Positions 1 through 7,801 of a stretch of 48,772 bases of DNA are shown here, one piece after another. The DNA is from Rhabdochlamydiaceae bacterium (GTDB lineage: Bacteria; Chlamydiota; Chlamydiia; Chlamydiales; Rhabdochlamydiaceae): contig DAHXNQ010000081.1 in assembly GCA_027365315.1 (NCBI GenBank), forward strand, positions 1 to 48,772, written 5' to 3'. The translations under genes and the position numbers were made by a program. The first letter of the stretch is position 1, and the number at the start of each line of letters is the position of its first letter. The notes under the pieces are model-generated. The model was not told where the DNA came from. It made no database searches and was given only the letters and a program-made list of their open reading frames with translations.

Positions 1-185
1 CATTCAACAGCGAAATGCAACAAATAGACTAAAATAGAAAGTGGTCAGATGATGATAGCCTTTGGGCATACGTTCCTCCTGGTGTATCAAAAAATCACCA
101 TAGAGTTCGTAGTCATCTCTGACCACTTTCTATTTTAGTCTGTTTATTGCACTTCGCTGTTGAATGGGCCACTGTTGAATGGGCC
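1..185. repeat. Large imperfect palindrome plus 13-bp direct repeat
   Basis: Bases 1-49 and 118-166 are inverted copies of each other with 3 mismatches in 49 positions, separated by 68 bases. The outer tip reads CATTCAACAGCGAA. The right arm runs into two direct copies of TGTTGAATGGGCC at 158-170 and 173-185. The left arm starts at the first base of the window, so the element may continue outside it. No reading frame is evident inside. The architecture suggests a small non-autonomous mobile element or intergenic palindrome, but I do not recognise the family. Confidence 0.75.
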
Positions 186-275
186 GGCTCTATAAAAAAA
201 AAGTTTTTATATAGCTTTGAATTGGCGATTTTTGTATTCTCCTTCTCAACTTCATCGTTTTAATGGATAAATGAG

Positions 276-2072
276 ATGTCCCTTCCAGCAGTCAGCACCC
301 AGACGAGTGCTCCAACGGAGACCGGCAAAATCGACCCGCAGCAGCCCCTCACTAAACAAGGGCCCTCCACCAAAGCTGCAAGCAAGACCACCGATTCTCT
401 AGAGCAGCCGACTCAGCGCCACTGCATCGTACGCCTGGCTCTCTCGATCTTGAGAACGTTGGAGAAAATCCCCAGCCTAGGCAGGTTCTTTAAGTGGCTG
501 GCAGAGAAGCTAGATCCCAAGGGAGGAACCCAAGGCGATGCATCTACCGGAGGAGCGACAACGCCTCCGCCCCCTACTCCATCCTTTCTCTTCACCCAGA
601 AGTATGCCGAAGCGTTCAAGACCAATTTGCTGAAGCTAGCCCAAGAGCATAAGGTCAGCGACCCCGAAGCGCAGAAAGCAACTACAGCGCTGGTCGAGGC
701 GTTTGTCTCCTACCACGGCGCCAAAGAAGCTTTTTTCGACTTCTGCAACGATCTGTTAAACGTGGACGACAACGAGAATTTATACAAGCCTCTCAAGGAG
801 GTGCTCCAAGAACAAGAGGCGCTAAAAAAAGATTTTCAAGACAAAGAGACACGGCTGGACGCTGCCCTGGTAATTCTTATGCTGGCAGCCCACTACTCAA
901 GAGCTCTACAGAATCAGTCAGCACACTCAGCTCAGGACTTTTTAGCTTGGGCTAAAAAACTGGTTAAGTATCATGAGGACGGCGACAAAATTGAAATAAG
1001 AAATTCTCTGAATAAGCCAAACTACTTCCAGCAGATCAAACATCTGATCAACTCAAATGTGTCACAAAAGACACTAGAAGATCGCATGAGCACACTCTTT
1101 AGCCCAACCCCAAGAGTTCGATTAGATGAACCATATAATAAAAAATTAGCAATAGCAATGTGCGCGATCTCAGCCTACGATTTTCTAGCTAATAGTGGTG
1201 AGCTCCCTTGCATACCTTCAGCTCCCAAGGTGAAGGAAGAGCATCAAAAGGTGTTGGATCGGATCAAGAGTTTAACTACGGCGCAGACCAAGTACGAACA
1301 GGAGCGCTTTGAGTTTACCCATCTGCTTCTTAATGACAAGAAGCAGCTACCCAAATTCACTCTTGAAGAGCTCGGAAAGCATAACCAAAGAATAGCTGCA
1401 TCTATAGATATAGATAAGGACACGGCGCAGAATGAGTTAGAGCCGATGCCGCTGCAAAAGATCAACAGAGCGCGACTTCTCGCGAAAAACGTCACCTTTT
1501 TAGCCGAGCGCGAGATGAGTATAGAGCGGCTCACCAAGCGTTTACAATCCATTTTACACAAAAAGATCTCTCCGGATGTCGTCAAGGCGTTTGCCACCGC
1601 CTGTTTCGACCATCTTGTCCATCCTACAGGCGAGCTACGCAAGAAAAATGAACTCAGCGAAGAACAAAAAACCGCTCTCAATGAGGCGTATGGACAGCTG
1701 GTCGTTAGCCAACTGCGTAGCACCGCACAGGCCGAGAGTAGCAAGGAATTGATGGCCCACTTTCAACAATTCTGGAAAGAGTTGACCGAAGAAGATTTTG
1801 TCCAGCTGGGCAAGGAGGTCGGAAGGATAGGCTACTTCCTGAACAACCAGGGTGATGATAAGGATTGTAAATCCTTAAACCTCGAGAAAGTGACATCTCA
1901 ACTGAAGGAGAAAATCCAGCCAGCAGAGCAGAGATCATCATATGCATGTGAACAATTTGTGCGAACATTCCATGAAGCATGGACAACGGACAAGTCACTC
2001 AAGAGCCTTCGGTGGGATTTTGATGACAAGAGCTCTCCAATCGCTCTCCTGCTCCGCGAAAAAGCTCACTAA
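276..2072 (+). CDS. Hypothetical protein, 598 aa, candidate effector
   Basis: I do not recognise this protein. It has a Ser/Thr/Pro/Gln-rich, low-complexity first 45 residues with no hydrophobic signal peptide, then a short amphipathic stretch (about residues 50-75), a Gly/Pro-rich linker (about 83-102), and a long, mostly helical charged body to the C-terminus. No membrane segments are evident. A disordered polar N-terminus on a soluble helical protein is compatible with a type III secretion substrate, which would fit the translocon operon 570 bases downstream, but this is inference. The start ATG at 276 follows an AT-rich leader with no strong ribosome binding site. The gene sits between two large palindromes and beside an IS remnant, so it may have been acquired. 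The reading frame is intact and its codon use resembles the neighbours, which supports a real gene. Confidence 0.75.
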   Translation: MSLPAVSTQTSAPTETGKIDPQQPLTKQGPSTKAASKTTDSLEQPTQRHCIVRLALSILRTLEKIPSLGRFFKWLAEKLDPKGGTQGDASTGGATTPPPPTPSFLFTQKYAEAFKTNLLKLAQEHKVSDPEAQKATTALVEAFVSYHGAKEAFFDFCNDLLNVDDNENLYKPLKEVLQEQEALKKDFQDKETRLDAALVILMLAAHYSRALQNQSAHSAQDFLAWAKKLVKYHEDGDKIEIRNSLNKPNYFQQIKHLINSNVSQKTLEDRMSTLFSPTPRVRLDEPYNKKLAIAMCAISAYDFLANSGELPCIPSAPKVKEEHQKVLDRIKSLTTAQTKYEQERFEFTHLLLNDKKQLPKFTLEELGKHNQRIAASIDIDKDTAQNELEPMPLQKINRARLLAKNVTFLAEREMSIERLTKRLQSILHKKISPDVVKAFATACFDHLVHPTGELRKKNELSEEQKTALNEAYGQLVVSQLRSTAQAESSKELMAHFQQFWKELTEEDFVQLGKEVGRIGYFLNNQGDDKDCKSLNLEKVTSQLKEKIQPAEQRSSYACEQFVRTFHEAWTTDKSLKSLRWDFDDKSSPIALLLREKAH

Positions 2073-2154
2073 GGCCTGACCTGTGACCCCTAAAAACTGA
2101 TCCAGCCCGAAGTAGAGGTTCGTGTACAACATAAGACAAATGGAGACGCGAGCC

Positions 2155-2402
2155 ATGAAGAAAAGATTTTAAAAGTTTTAGACGAAGCACGCATGGGCAC
2201 AAAGGTGGAAGAACTATGTCGCAAGCATGGCATTTCCGGCCCTACCTACTACAACTGGAAGACAAAATATGGCTCGATGAGCCTATCAGAAATCAAGCGG
2301 TTAAAAACCCTTGAAACTGAGAACTCAAAGCTGAAAAAGCTGGTAGCAGACCTATCCCTCGATATCGTCGTATTGAAGGATGCCCTCTCCCAAAAGTGGT
2401 AA
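2155..2402 (+). pseudogene. IS3-family transposase OrfA remnant
   Basis: The stretch 2163-2402 encodes an IS3-type OrfA: an HTH region with ELCRKHGIS and TYYNWKTKYG, then a leucine-zipper-like tail (LKTLETENSKLKKLVADL) ending LKDALSQKW, which is the usual OrfA C-terminus. An ATG at 2155 would give MKKRF, the typical OrfA start, but it runs into a stop after five codons because it is out of frame with the HTH. The frame is open back to 2094 without a convincing start; an internal ATG lies at 2193. The catalytic DDE subunit OrfB, which should follow at once, is absent. The element is therefore a dead fragment, truncated at the N-terminus by a small deletion and lacking its downstream half. Confidence 0.8.
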
Positions 2403-2409
2403 CCCCACA

Positions 2410-2595
2410 GAGGTGGTTGCAAAACTTTAGGCCCCCAGTAAAATCGCCCTTTTGGCGTCCCTTGTCGCTGTTCTTCCTCGCCTACCCTCTCGGGTATGGT
2501 CTCGTCAGAACAGCAAGGGGCCAGCAAGCTGGCTCTGACAACGGACGCCAAAATCATCGATTTTTCTAGGGGCCTAAAGTTTTGCGGGCCACCTC
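2410..2595. repeat. Large imperfect palindrome after the transposase remnant
   Basis: An arm starting near 2410 (key words GCAAAACTTTAGGCCCC and TTTTGGCGTCC) is repeated inverted at about 2543-2595, with scattered mismatches over roughly 50 bases. The central 80 bases hold weaker matching words (CTGTTCT near 2468, AGAACAG near 2507). No open reading frame explains it. It has the same arm-spacer-arm plan as the element at 1-185 but a different sequence. It ends about 45 bases before the T3SS operon, so it could affect expression of that operon. Confidence 0.75.
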
Positions 2596-2640
2596 ATACG
2601 TCTAGTAATTATCAGCGCATGTGGTTAGAATCATCCGCTT

Positions 2641-3225
2641 ATGGGAAACAATGATCTTACCATCGGGGCGAACTTAGCCACCTTCGAGAAGTCGGACGAG
2701 CTCCTCCACGAAACGAAAGAGCAGCAGCTTTTGGTCAAGGCTCGTAGCCGCATCATTGGGTACAACCTAGGTGCCGAATCGATCAAGCTGGGAGACCGCT
2801 TCCACGAAGTGAAGGAGCAGCAGCTCTTGGAGAAGACGGCCAAGAATGACGAGATTGTAGCGAAGCTGCGCGTCCTTAATGCCTTTCGCCGCGAGCTAGA
2901 ACGGCAGAGGCAGGAGGGTGGTAAGGAGATTAATTTTGACACGCCCGAGCTGCGCCATTTCGCCGACGAGCTGCGTCAGGAAATCCCCGGCATCATCGAT
3001 GAGGGGCGTTACAAATGGAAGAACTCGGAAGAGCCGATGAACCGGCTGGATGCGCGGCTAATGGAGGAGGCAAAACATGTCTCGACCCCCTTCCTGAACA
3101 TCAACCTCCTCGAGCTGCAGCATGATTTCGAGCTGCGCAACCGCATCTGGGAGATCATCGGTAACATCGTGCAGCACTACGATACCGGTAACGACACGAT
3201 TGTGCGCAACTCGAGCCGAAGCTAA
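2641..3225 (+). CDS. Hypothetical protein leading the T3SS translocon operon
   Basis: A 194-aa charged helical protein, 6 bases upstream of the LcrH-like chaperone gene and in the same operon as the translocators. No signal peptide or membrane segment is evident. Residues about 20-35 (ELLHETKEQQLLVKA) and 53-67 (DRFHEVKEQQLLEKT) are an internal repeat. In Chlamydia a small protein of unknown function (CT577) is encoded between the chaperone and copB; position and size suggest a related accessory role, but I cannot confirm homology. The ATG at 2641 lacks a clear Shine-Dalgarno sequence. The role as a T3SS accessory protein or effector is inferred from context only. Confidence 0.7.
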   Translation: MGNNDLTIGANLATFEKSDELLHETKEQQLLVKARSRIIGYNLGAESIKLGDRFHEVKEQQLLEKTAKNDEIVAKLRVLNAFRRELERQRQEGGKEINFDTPELRHFADELRQEIPGIIDEGRYKWKNSEEPMNRLDARLMEEAKHVSTPFLNINLLELQHDFELRNRIWEIIGNIVQHYDTGNDTIVRNSSRS

Positions 3226-3231
3226 AGAGCC

Positions 3232-3714
3232 ATGTCCTTTGTAGCATCTTTTCCTCAGTTCAAAGAGATTGTTGCTCAAGTGGGCGGAACAGCCCACTCC
3301 CCCCCGCTCTACTCCAAGAGAAAGCGGACTCTACTCTACAGCCTTGCCTACAGTTTTTATGTTCAAGGGAACTATGCCCGCGCTGAGCAGCTCTTTTCGC
3401 AGCTGCTGCTGGCCGACCCATGGCACAAAGCTGCCTGGCAGGGGCTTGCTGGAGCGCGACAGATGCAGCAAAAGTATGAAGAGGCAATGGCTGGCTGGGC
3501 GGTGCTGATTGCACTGGATGAGGCAGCAGCGCTGCCCCACTTTCATGCGGCAGAGTGCCTCGTCTCGCTGGGGCGATGGCTAGAAGCGAAGCAGGCGACT
3601 GCTTTAGCATTGAGTAGGCTGTCTAATCCCTCGCAGCAGGAGAGCTGGATGCGCGCGCGCCTCGAGCTGCTTGAGCAATTTGTTGCCAAGGAGATGAGTC
3701 GTGGTATCACTTAG
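3232..3714 (+). CDS. lcrH: T3SS translocator chaperone, SycD/LcrH type
   Basis: A 160-aa protein built of tandem tetratricopeptide repeats: YSLAYSFYVQGNYARAEQLF, then AAWQGLAGARQMQQKYEEAM, then FHAAECLVSLGRWLEAKQA. The first carries the typical spacing of a SycD/LcrH class II chaperone, and the length matches the family. These cytoplasmic chaperones bind the hydrophobic translocator proteins before secretion. The two genes that follow encode hydrophobic proteins of the expected type, and the 3' end overlaps the next start by 14 bases, which implies translational coupling. The Chlamydia counterpart is LcrH_1/Scc2, next to copB and copD. The assignment rests on the TPR pattern plus operon context. 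Confidence 0.88.
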   Translation: MSFVASFPQFKEIVAQVGGTAHSPPLYSKRKRTLLYSLAYSFYVQGNYARAEQLFSQLLLADPWHKAAWQGLAGARQMQQKYEEAMAGWAVLIALDEAAALPHFHAAECLVSLGRWLEAKQATALALSRLSNPSQQESWMRARLELLEQFVAKEMSRGIT

Positions 3715-4714
3715 AGATCGCATCTCGGTCGAGCGGGAACTCTCTGACGAGCAGATCCGTCTACTGCAGACCCAGATGATGGAGCTGCAAGAAGAAGAAG
3801 AGACCGAGCCGGTCATCCGCAAAGCGGCGCCGCTGCCCACCGATGAGCTGGTATCCGCACCCTCCGCTTCCCTTCCCTATCCCCGCTCGCAGCCGCTGCT
3901 GCCCCCTCCGGAGGAGGTGGACTTTTCCAGCAAAAGAAAGCGTCAGCAGCGCACCGCCGAACGAGAGCTAGCCCACTCACTCGATGCAGTGCGCGAGGAG
4001 ATGCTCTCCACAGTCGCTGAAAACATGACCACCCTGAACGAAAGAGCGCTCGATCTAGATGGACGCCATCGCGATCTCATGAAGCAGATGGAAAGCTCCT
4101 GTCGCCTCCTCGAGCAACAGGGGATCTGGTCGACGCTGCGGCTGGTGGTTGAATCGCTCACTGCCGCCGCCTGCATCGGTGTAGGAGCTGCTACCGCCCC
4201 CTCTGGGGTGGGGCTCTGCCTGATTGGTCTAGGAGTCTGCATGCTGGGTAACGCCGTCATGCGCCATACAGGTGCCTGGGATTGGTTGGCGGGCAAGATC
4301 TTTGGCGAAGGGTCCAAGGCGGGGATGATCGCCTCCCTGGTGGTATCGGGAGGGCTCACCCTCATCTGCTCGATTGCAGCTCCTGCGCTGCTAGTCACCA
4401 ACTTTGCCCAGCTGTCGCTGCAGATCGGTAGTCAGATCCCCACCATGATCCAGGCAGCGCTGTTGCTGATGCAATCGATCTTTAATGCTGGCGCATCGGC
4501 AGGCGATGTGCGCAAACTGATCGGCGAAGCACAGCTGACACGCCTACAAAACATCGCTACCATCAGGCACTGGTTTGCTGAAGGAAGCAGCGAGATGATC
4601 ACCAGCCTTCTGAAGGAGATGGGAATGGCCGCCAGGATCACCTCCTCTACCATGCAGGGAACCATCCGGATGCTTCGCAGCGTGACCAGACGAAGAAAGA
4701 AAAGGAGAGCTTAG
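3701..4714 (+). CDS. copB: T3SS translocator, CopB/SctE-like
   Basis: A 337-aa protein with a polar Pro/Glu-rich N-terminus (residues about 1-80), an amphipathic helical segment (80-145), and a central hydrophobic region made of stretches near residues 150-190 (LTAAACIGVGAATAPSGVG) and 205-235 (AGMIASLVVSGGLTLICSI), then a helical basic C-terminus ending RRRKKRRA. This plan matches the large pore-forming translocators (YopB/CopB/SctE), which insert in the host membrane. The gene overlaps the chaperone gene by 14 bases and precedes a CopD-like gene by 2 bases. It is shorter than the roughly 490-aa CopB of Chlamydia, so the label is by architecture and synteny rather than by recognised sequence identity. 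Confidence 0.78.
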   Translation: MVSLRDRISVERELSDEQIRLLQTQMMELQEEEETEPVIRKAAPLPTDELVSAPSASLPYPRSQPLLPPPEEVDFSSKRKRQQRTAERELAHSLDAVREEMLSTVAENMTTLNERALDLDGRHRDLMKQMESSCRLLEQQGIWSTLRLVVESLTAAACIGVGAATAPSGVGLCLIGLGVCMLGNAVMRHTGAWDWLAGKIFGEGSKAGMIASLVVSGGLTLICSIAAPALLVTNFAQLSLQIGSQIPTMIQAALLLMQSIFNAGASAGDVRKLIGEAQLTRLQNIATIRHWFAEGSSEMITSLLKEMGMAARITSSTMQGTIRMLRSVTRRRKKRRA

Positions 4715-4716
4715 CC

Positions 4717-5355
4717 ATGGCGATCACTGCCAACCACATCAACTCAGACATCGTTGCAAGCAACTTCTCCACAGAGAGGTCGAATCAGCGCAGAAAGAAA
4801 AATAGACAGCAGAGCACCGAGACTCAAACCAATCTGAATAAGCTGATTCAGAAGAGCGAGCAGCAGAAGACAATCAGAAAGAGCAAAACTTCGATGTCTC
4901 AAATCCTGCGCTCCTATGCAGAGGCTAGCCGCGAGCTGGCTAATCATGACCTATCGAATACCCAATCGAATCAGCGACTGGTGGAAGAGACCTCCACTAA
5001 ACGGCGCACCATATTCACATTCACTCTGATATCTGCAGGGTTTGCAGGCGCAGGAGGAGTCACTTCTGCTGCCGGCTTGGGAGCAAGTGCCGTGGCTACT
5101 GCCACCATGCATCAAGTAGCCGCCAATGTGGCTAAGATGGCCGGAGATCTGGGGCAAGCAGGATGTAGTGTGGTCAAGGAGGGAGCGCACGGCTTCAGCC
5201 AAGATGCTAACATTAATGTGAACACAAAGCTAGGCCCCGAGGCGGGAGCACAGAGCAGCAACAAGCAGGCAGGAACTGAAACCAGCCGCAACGAAACCGA
5301 CCTCACAAGCAAAATACTCGAAGGCGAAAAGAACGCCTTCGCCGTCCGCGGCTAA
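4717..5355 (+). CDS. copD: T3SS translocator, CopD/SctB-like
   Basis: A 212-aa protein starting two bases after the CopB-like gene. The N-terminal half is polar and rich in Gln, Asn, Arg and Lys, with helices of coiled-coil character (residues 35-80). One hydrophobic, Ala/Gly-rich segment lies at about residues 92-130 (FTLISAGFAGAGGVTSAAG). The C-terminus is polar. A small partner translocator with a single hydrophobic region following the large one is the standard order, as in YopB-YopD and CopB-CopD. It is about half the size of Chlamydia CopD. The stop lies 2 bases from the stop of the convergent gene on the other strand. Identity is inferred from position and topology. Confidence 0.68.
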   Translation: MAITANHINSDIVASNFSTERSNQRRKKNRQQSTETQTNLNKLIQKSEQQKTIRKSKTSMSQILRSYAEASRELANHDLSNTQSNQRLVEETSTKRRTIFTFTLISAGFAGAGGVTSAAGLGASAVATATMHQVAANVAKMAGDLGQAGCSVVKEGAHGFSQDANINVNTKLGPEAGAQSSNKQAGTETSRNETDLTSKILEGEKNAFAVRG

Positions 5356-5357
5356 AG

Positions 5358-6071
5358 TTAGCTAGGACAGAGCGTCTCACCATAGCGGCGCGTCAGCACA
5401 ATAGAGAGAGAGAAGCCGATGATGCCCGCTGTACAGAGGGCGCCTGCTATGAAGGGTAGTGGTGTCGGAGAAAAGAGGGTGGCAAGAGCCAGTGCACCGA
5501 CTGCCACCAGAAGAGCACTGCGAGCTACCTGCATACAGAAGAGCGCCGACTGGACAGTGCCAACCCTCCCCCGCAGGCTGGTTCTTGCAGCTGCCACCAT
5601 CTGACGCCCTACCTCGTAAAGACCAATTCCCAGATAACAGACCCCCAGAGCTGTGCGCGTGAAGCGCCACTGCACCATCGAAAAGGTGAAGAGCATCTGC
5701 CGTGCCACAAATAGAAAGACCGCGCCGGCAGTAATGAACCAGCGGACAGCCCGCACTCCTATCCGGTGGGCCACCTTCCATAGCGTAGTGAGAGTGAGAT
5801 CTTGAGAACTCTTCATCAGATCGTCCGCCAGCTCCTTACCGCTTAATCCTAGTCTACCCACATAGACCGCCGCCTCGGGAAGATTGGTGGCGCCAATCCC
5901 CACCCAGGAGATCGAGATATCCCACTCCATCATGTTGATCACATCCCAGGTAGAGGCAAGATTGCGCAGCAATCCCCTAACGAGCCGCTCGATCTTTGTG
6001 GGCTCTACACCCTTAGGATGGTGGGTGCTCCATTGATGCGAAGCTAGTGTAACATCAGAAATTTTCAACAT
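5358..6071 (-). CDS. Multi-pass membrane protein, Inc-like
   Basis: A 237-aa protein of no family I recognise. The N-terminal 105 residues are soluble. Hydrophobic segments follow at about 108-130, 137-155 and a closely spaced pair at about 188-230 (ALLVAVGALALATLF, then AGALCTAGIIGFSLSIVLT). Two membrane segments joined by a short turn are the hallmark of chlamydial inclusion-membrane proteins, and the neighbouring T3SS translocon fits a secreted Inc. The extra hydrophobic segments also allow an ordinary inner-membrane protein. It converges with copD and diverges from mlaE across a 141-base spacer holding a strong palindrome. No clear ribosome binding site precedes the ATG at 6071. Confidence 0.72.
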   Translation of the reverse strand: MLKISDVTLASHQWSTHHPKGVEPTKIERLVRGLLRNLASTWDVINMMEWDISISWVGIGATNLPEAAVYVGRLGLSGKELADDLMKSSQDLTLTTLWKVAHRIGVRAVRWFITAGAVFLFVARQMLFTFSMVQWRFTRTALGVCYLGIGLYEVGRQMVAAARTSLRGRVGTVQSALFCMQVARSALLVAVGALALATLFSPTPLPFIAGALCTAGIIGFSLSIVLTRRYGETLCPS

Positions 6072-6105
6072 AGCAACTAGTCTAACCGATCATCTATCGA
6101 TATAA

Positions 6106-6133
6106 AAGAGTGAAAAATATTTATTTTACTCTT
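6106..6133. promoter_or_regulatory. 28-bp AT-rich palindrome between divergent genes
   Basis: AAGAGT at 6106-6111 and ACTCTT at 6128-6133 bracket an almost self-complementary A/T core, making a near-perfect 28-bp palindrome. It lies between the start of the minus-strand membrane protein (6071) and mlaE (6213), where promoters for both are expected. It could be an operator for a dimeric regulator. A terminator is less likely because no gene ends toward it. Confidence 0.45.
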
Positions 6134-6212
6134 GTTTCTGAATAGCTACTGTTTTAAATCAATCTTGAGAGCATCATGCCACCCAAGTGGAACCTTGTTT
6201 AAGAAGCTTACC

Positions 6213-7028
6213 ATGAAGAAGTTCCAAATTAAAGAGAATGTTGCTTCCTGGCCTATGCTCCATTTAAAGTTTCTCATTTCTCTGGGTCAATATATTTGCA
6301 TGCTAGGAGATATGGTCAGCGCCTCACTCAGGCATCCTCCTTCGCCCCGCCTCTTTATGAAGCAACTCTATGAGATTGGCGTCGCCTCCACTCCCGTTGT
6401 GGCCATCACCGGCCTCTTTACCGGTCTTGTGCTGGCAGCACAATCTTTCTACCAGCTAGCAGATAAGGGTCTTGCAGGCGTGACCGGGCTGATGGTGGCC
6501 AAGGCGATGATGACAGAACTTGGACCTGTGCTGACTGGCTTCATGGTGACAGGACGCGTGGGGGCCGCCATGTGCGCCGAGCTGGGCACCATGCAGGTGA
6601 CCGAGCAGGTGGATGCGCTCAAGACCATGGCGGTCAACCCCAACAGCTATCTGATAGCCCCGCGCTGCGTAGCGGGCACCTTCATGATGCCGCTTCTAAC
6701 CATCTTCAGCATCATCATGGGAGTCTTAGGCGGTTACTTGATCGCGGTCTACTTCTTTGGCATGGCCCCGCACAGCTACATGGAACCGATCCACACCCAG
6801 ATGAAGATCTTTGACTTCTTCACGGGAGTGATTAAATCATTTGTCTTTGGCATCCTGATCGTCACCATCTCCTGCTTCAAAGGTATGACCACCTCAGGAG
6901 GCGCCGAAGGAGTGGGCCGTTCCACCACCCAGAGCGTGGTGATTGTCTACTGCTGCATCCTCTTTATCAACTTCCTGCTGACCCTCGGCCTGAACATCAT
7001 TCACCAGTATTTTTTCCCCTTCATATGA
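6213..7028 (+). CDS. mlaE: MlaE-type permease of lipid ABC transporter
   Basis: A membrane permease of the MlaE/YrbE family, part of the ABC system that moves phospholipids between outer and inner membrane through MCE proteins. It has several hydrophobic helices, the family motif EQVDALKTMAVNP in the first half, and the Gly-rich stretch GLFTGLVLAAQ. The start at 6213 (MKKFQIKEN) gives 271 aa, close to the usual 260. The frame is open further upstream only to a TTG at 6132, which adds 27 residues of non-conserved sequence. The 3' end overlaps mlaF by 4 bases (ATGA). The next genes encode the ATPase and the MCE subunit, so a complete core transporter is present; MlaB and MlaC partners are not seen here. 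Confidence 0.92.
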   Translation: MKKFQIKENVASWPMLHLKFLISLGQYICMLGDMVSASLRHPPSPRLFMKQLYEIGVASTPVVAITGLFTGLVLAAQSFYQLADKGLAGVTGLMVAKAMMTELGPVLTGFMVTGRVGAAMCAELGTMQVTEQVDALKTMAVNPNSYLIAPRCVAGTFMMPLLTIFSIIMGVLGGYLIAVYFFGMAPHSYMEPIHTQMKIFDFFTGVIKSFVFGILIVTISCFKGMTTSGGAEGVGRSTTQSVVIVYCCILFINFLLTLGLNIIHQYFFPFI

Positions 7029-7801
7029 TCATTCAGATTCGCAATCTTTCAAAACGTTTTAACTCGCACCAGGTGCTGGCGGGGTTGAATTTGGATATTG
7101 AAGCGGGTGAGACGCTGGTGGTGCTGGGGCGCTCGGGCGTAGGAAAAAGCGTGCTGCTGAAGCATATCATCGGTATCACCCGCCCCGACGAAGGAACCAT
7201 CGATGTAGATGGCAAGCGCATCACCGACCTGCAAGGAGAGGCTCTCTACGACGCTACCCACAACATGGGGATGCTCTTTCAGGGAGCGGCCCTATTCGAT
7301 TCGCTGAACATCCACGATAACACCGCCTTCTACCTGGCGCAACATGGCAACCGCGCCACTGGCAAGCGGTATAGCGATCGAGAGCTGGATGATCTGGTGG
7401 CAGGTGCGCTCGAGATGGTAGGACTGCAAGAGACCCAGCAGAAGATGCCATCGGAGCTTTCGGGCGGGATGAAGAAGAGAGCTGGTCTAGCCAGACTGAT
7501 CATCTATCGACCTCAGATTCTGCTCTACGACGAACCCACCACCGGTCTAGATCCCATGACCGCCATGCAGATCAATGAGCTGATTGTGAAGACCCAAAAA
7601 GAGCTGAAGGCAACCAGCATCGTTGTAACTCATGACATCGCCTCCGCTCTCTACGTGGGAGACCGTCTAGCCCTGCATGAGGATGGAAAAATTCTCTTCA
7701 TCGACAAACCGGATGCCTTCCTTCAGATCGACCATCCTATCATCTCTTTCCTTCGCAAAGTGGCCACGCAGGATCCGCGCACATTCAGGAGGCCGACATG
7801 A
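7025..7801 (+). CDS. mlaF: MlaF-type ABC ATPase
   Basis: The ATP-hydrolysing subunit of the Mla lipid transporter, 258 aa. It has a Walker A motif GRSGVGKS (residues 35-42), a Q-loop region (MGMLFQGAALF), the ABC signature LSGGMKKRAGLAR near residue 145, Walker B with catalytic Glu (ILLYDEPTTGLDP) and the switch His (VVTHD). The SGGMKKR form of the signature is typical of MlaF. It overlaps mlaE by 4 bases and mlaD by 4 bases, so the three subunits are translationally coupled. The protein acts at the cytoplasmic face of the inner membrane. Confidence 0.95.
   Translation: MIIQIRNLSKRFNSHQVLAGLNLDIEAGETLVVLGRSGVGKSVLLKHIIGITRPDEGTIDVDGKRITDLQGEALYDATHNMGMLFQGAALFDSLNIHDNTAFYLAQHGNRATGKRYSDRELDDLVAGALEMVGLQETQQKMPSELSGGMKKRAGLARLIIYRPQILLYDEPTTGLDPMTAMQINELIVKTQKELKATSIVVTHDIASALYVGDRLALHEDGKILFIDKPDAFLQIDHPIISFLRKVATQDPRTFRRPT

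Noticed and set aside
1244-1744. 166-aa minus-strand frame within the 598-aa gene
   Set aside because: Rich in Ser, Cys, Arg and Leu as expected for the antisense of a charged helical protein; no ribosome binding site or context.
5377-5781. 134-aa minus-strand frame inside the 5358-6071 gene
   Set aside because: It lies in another frame of a better-supported gene; its composition is that of a shadow frame.
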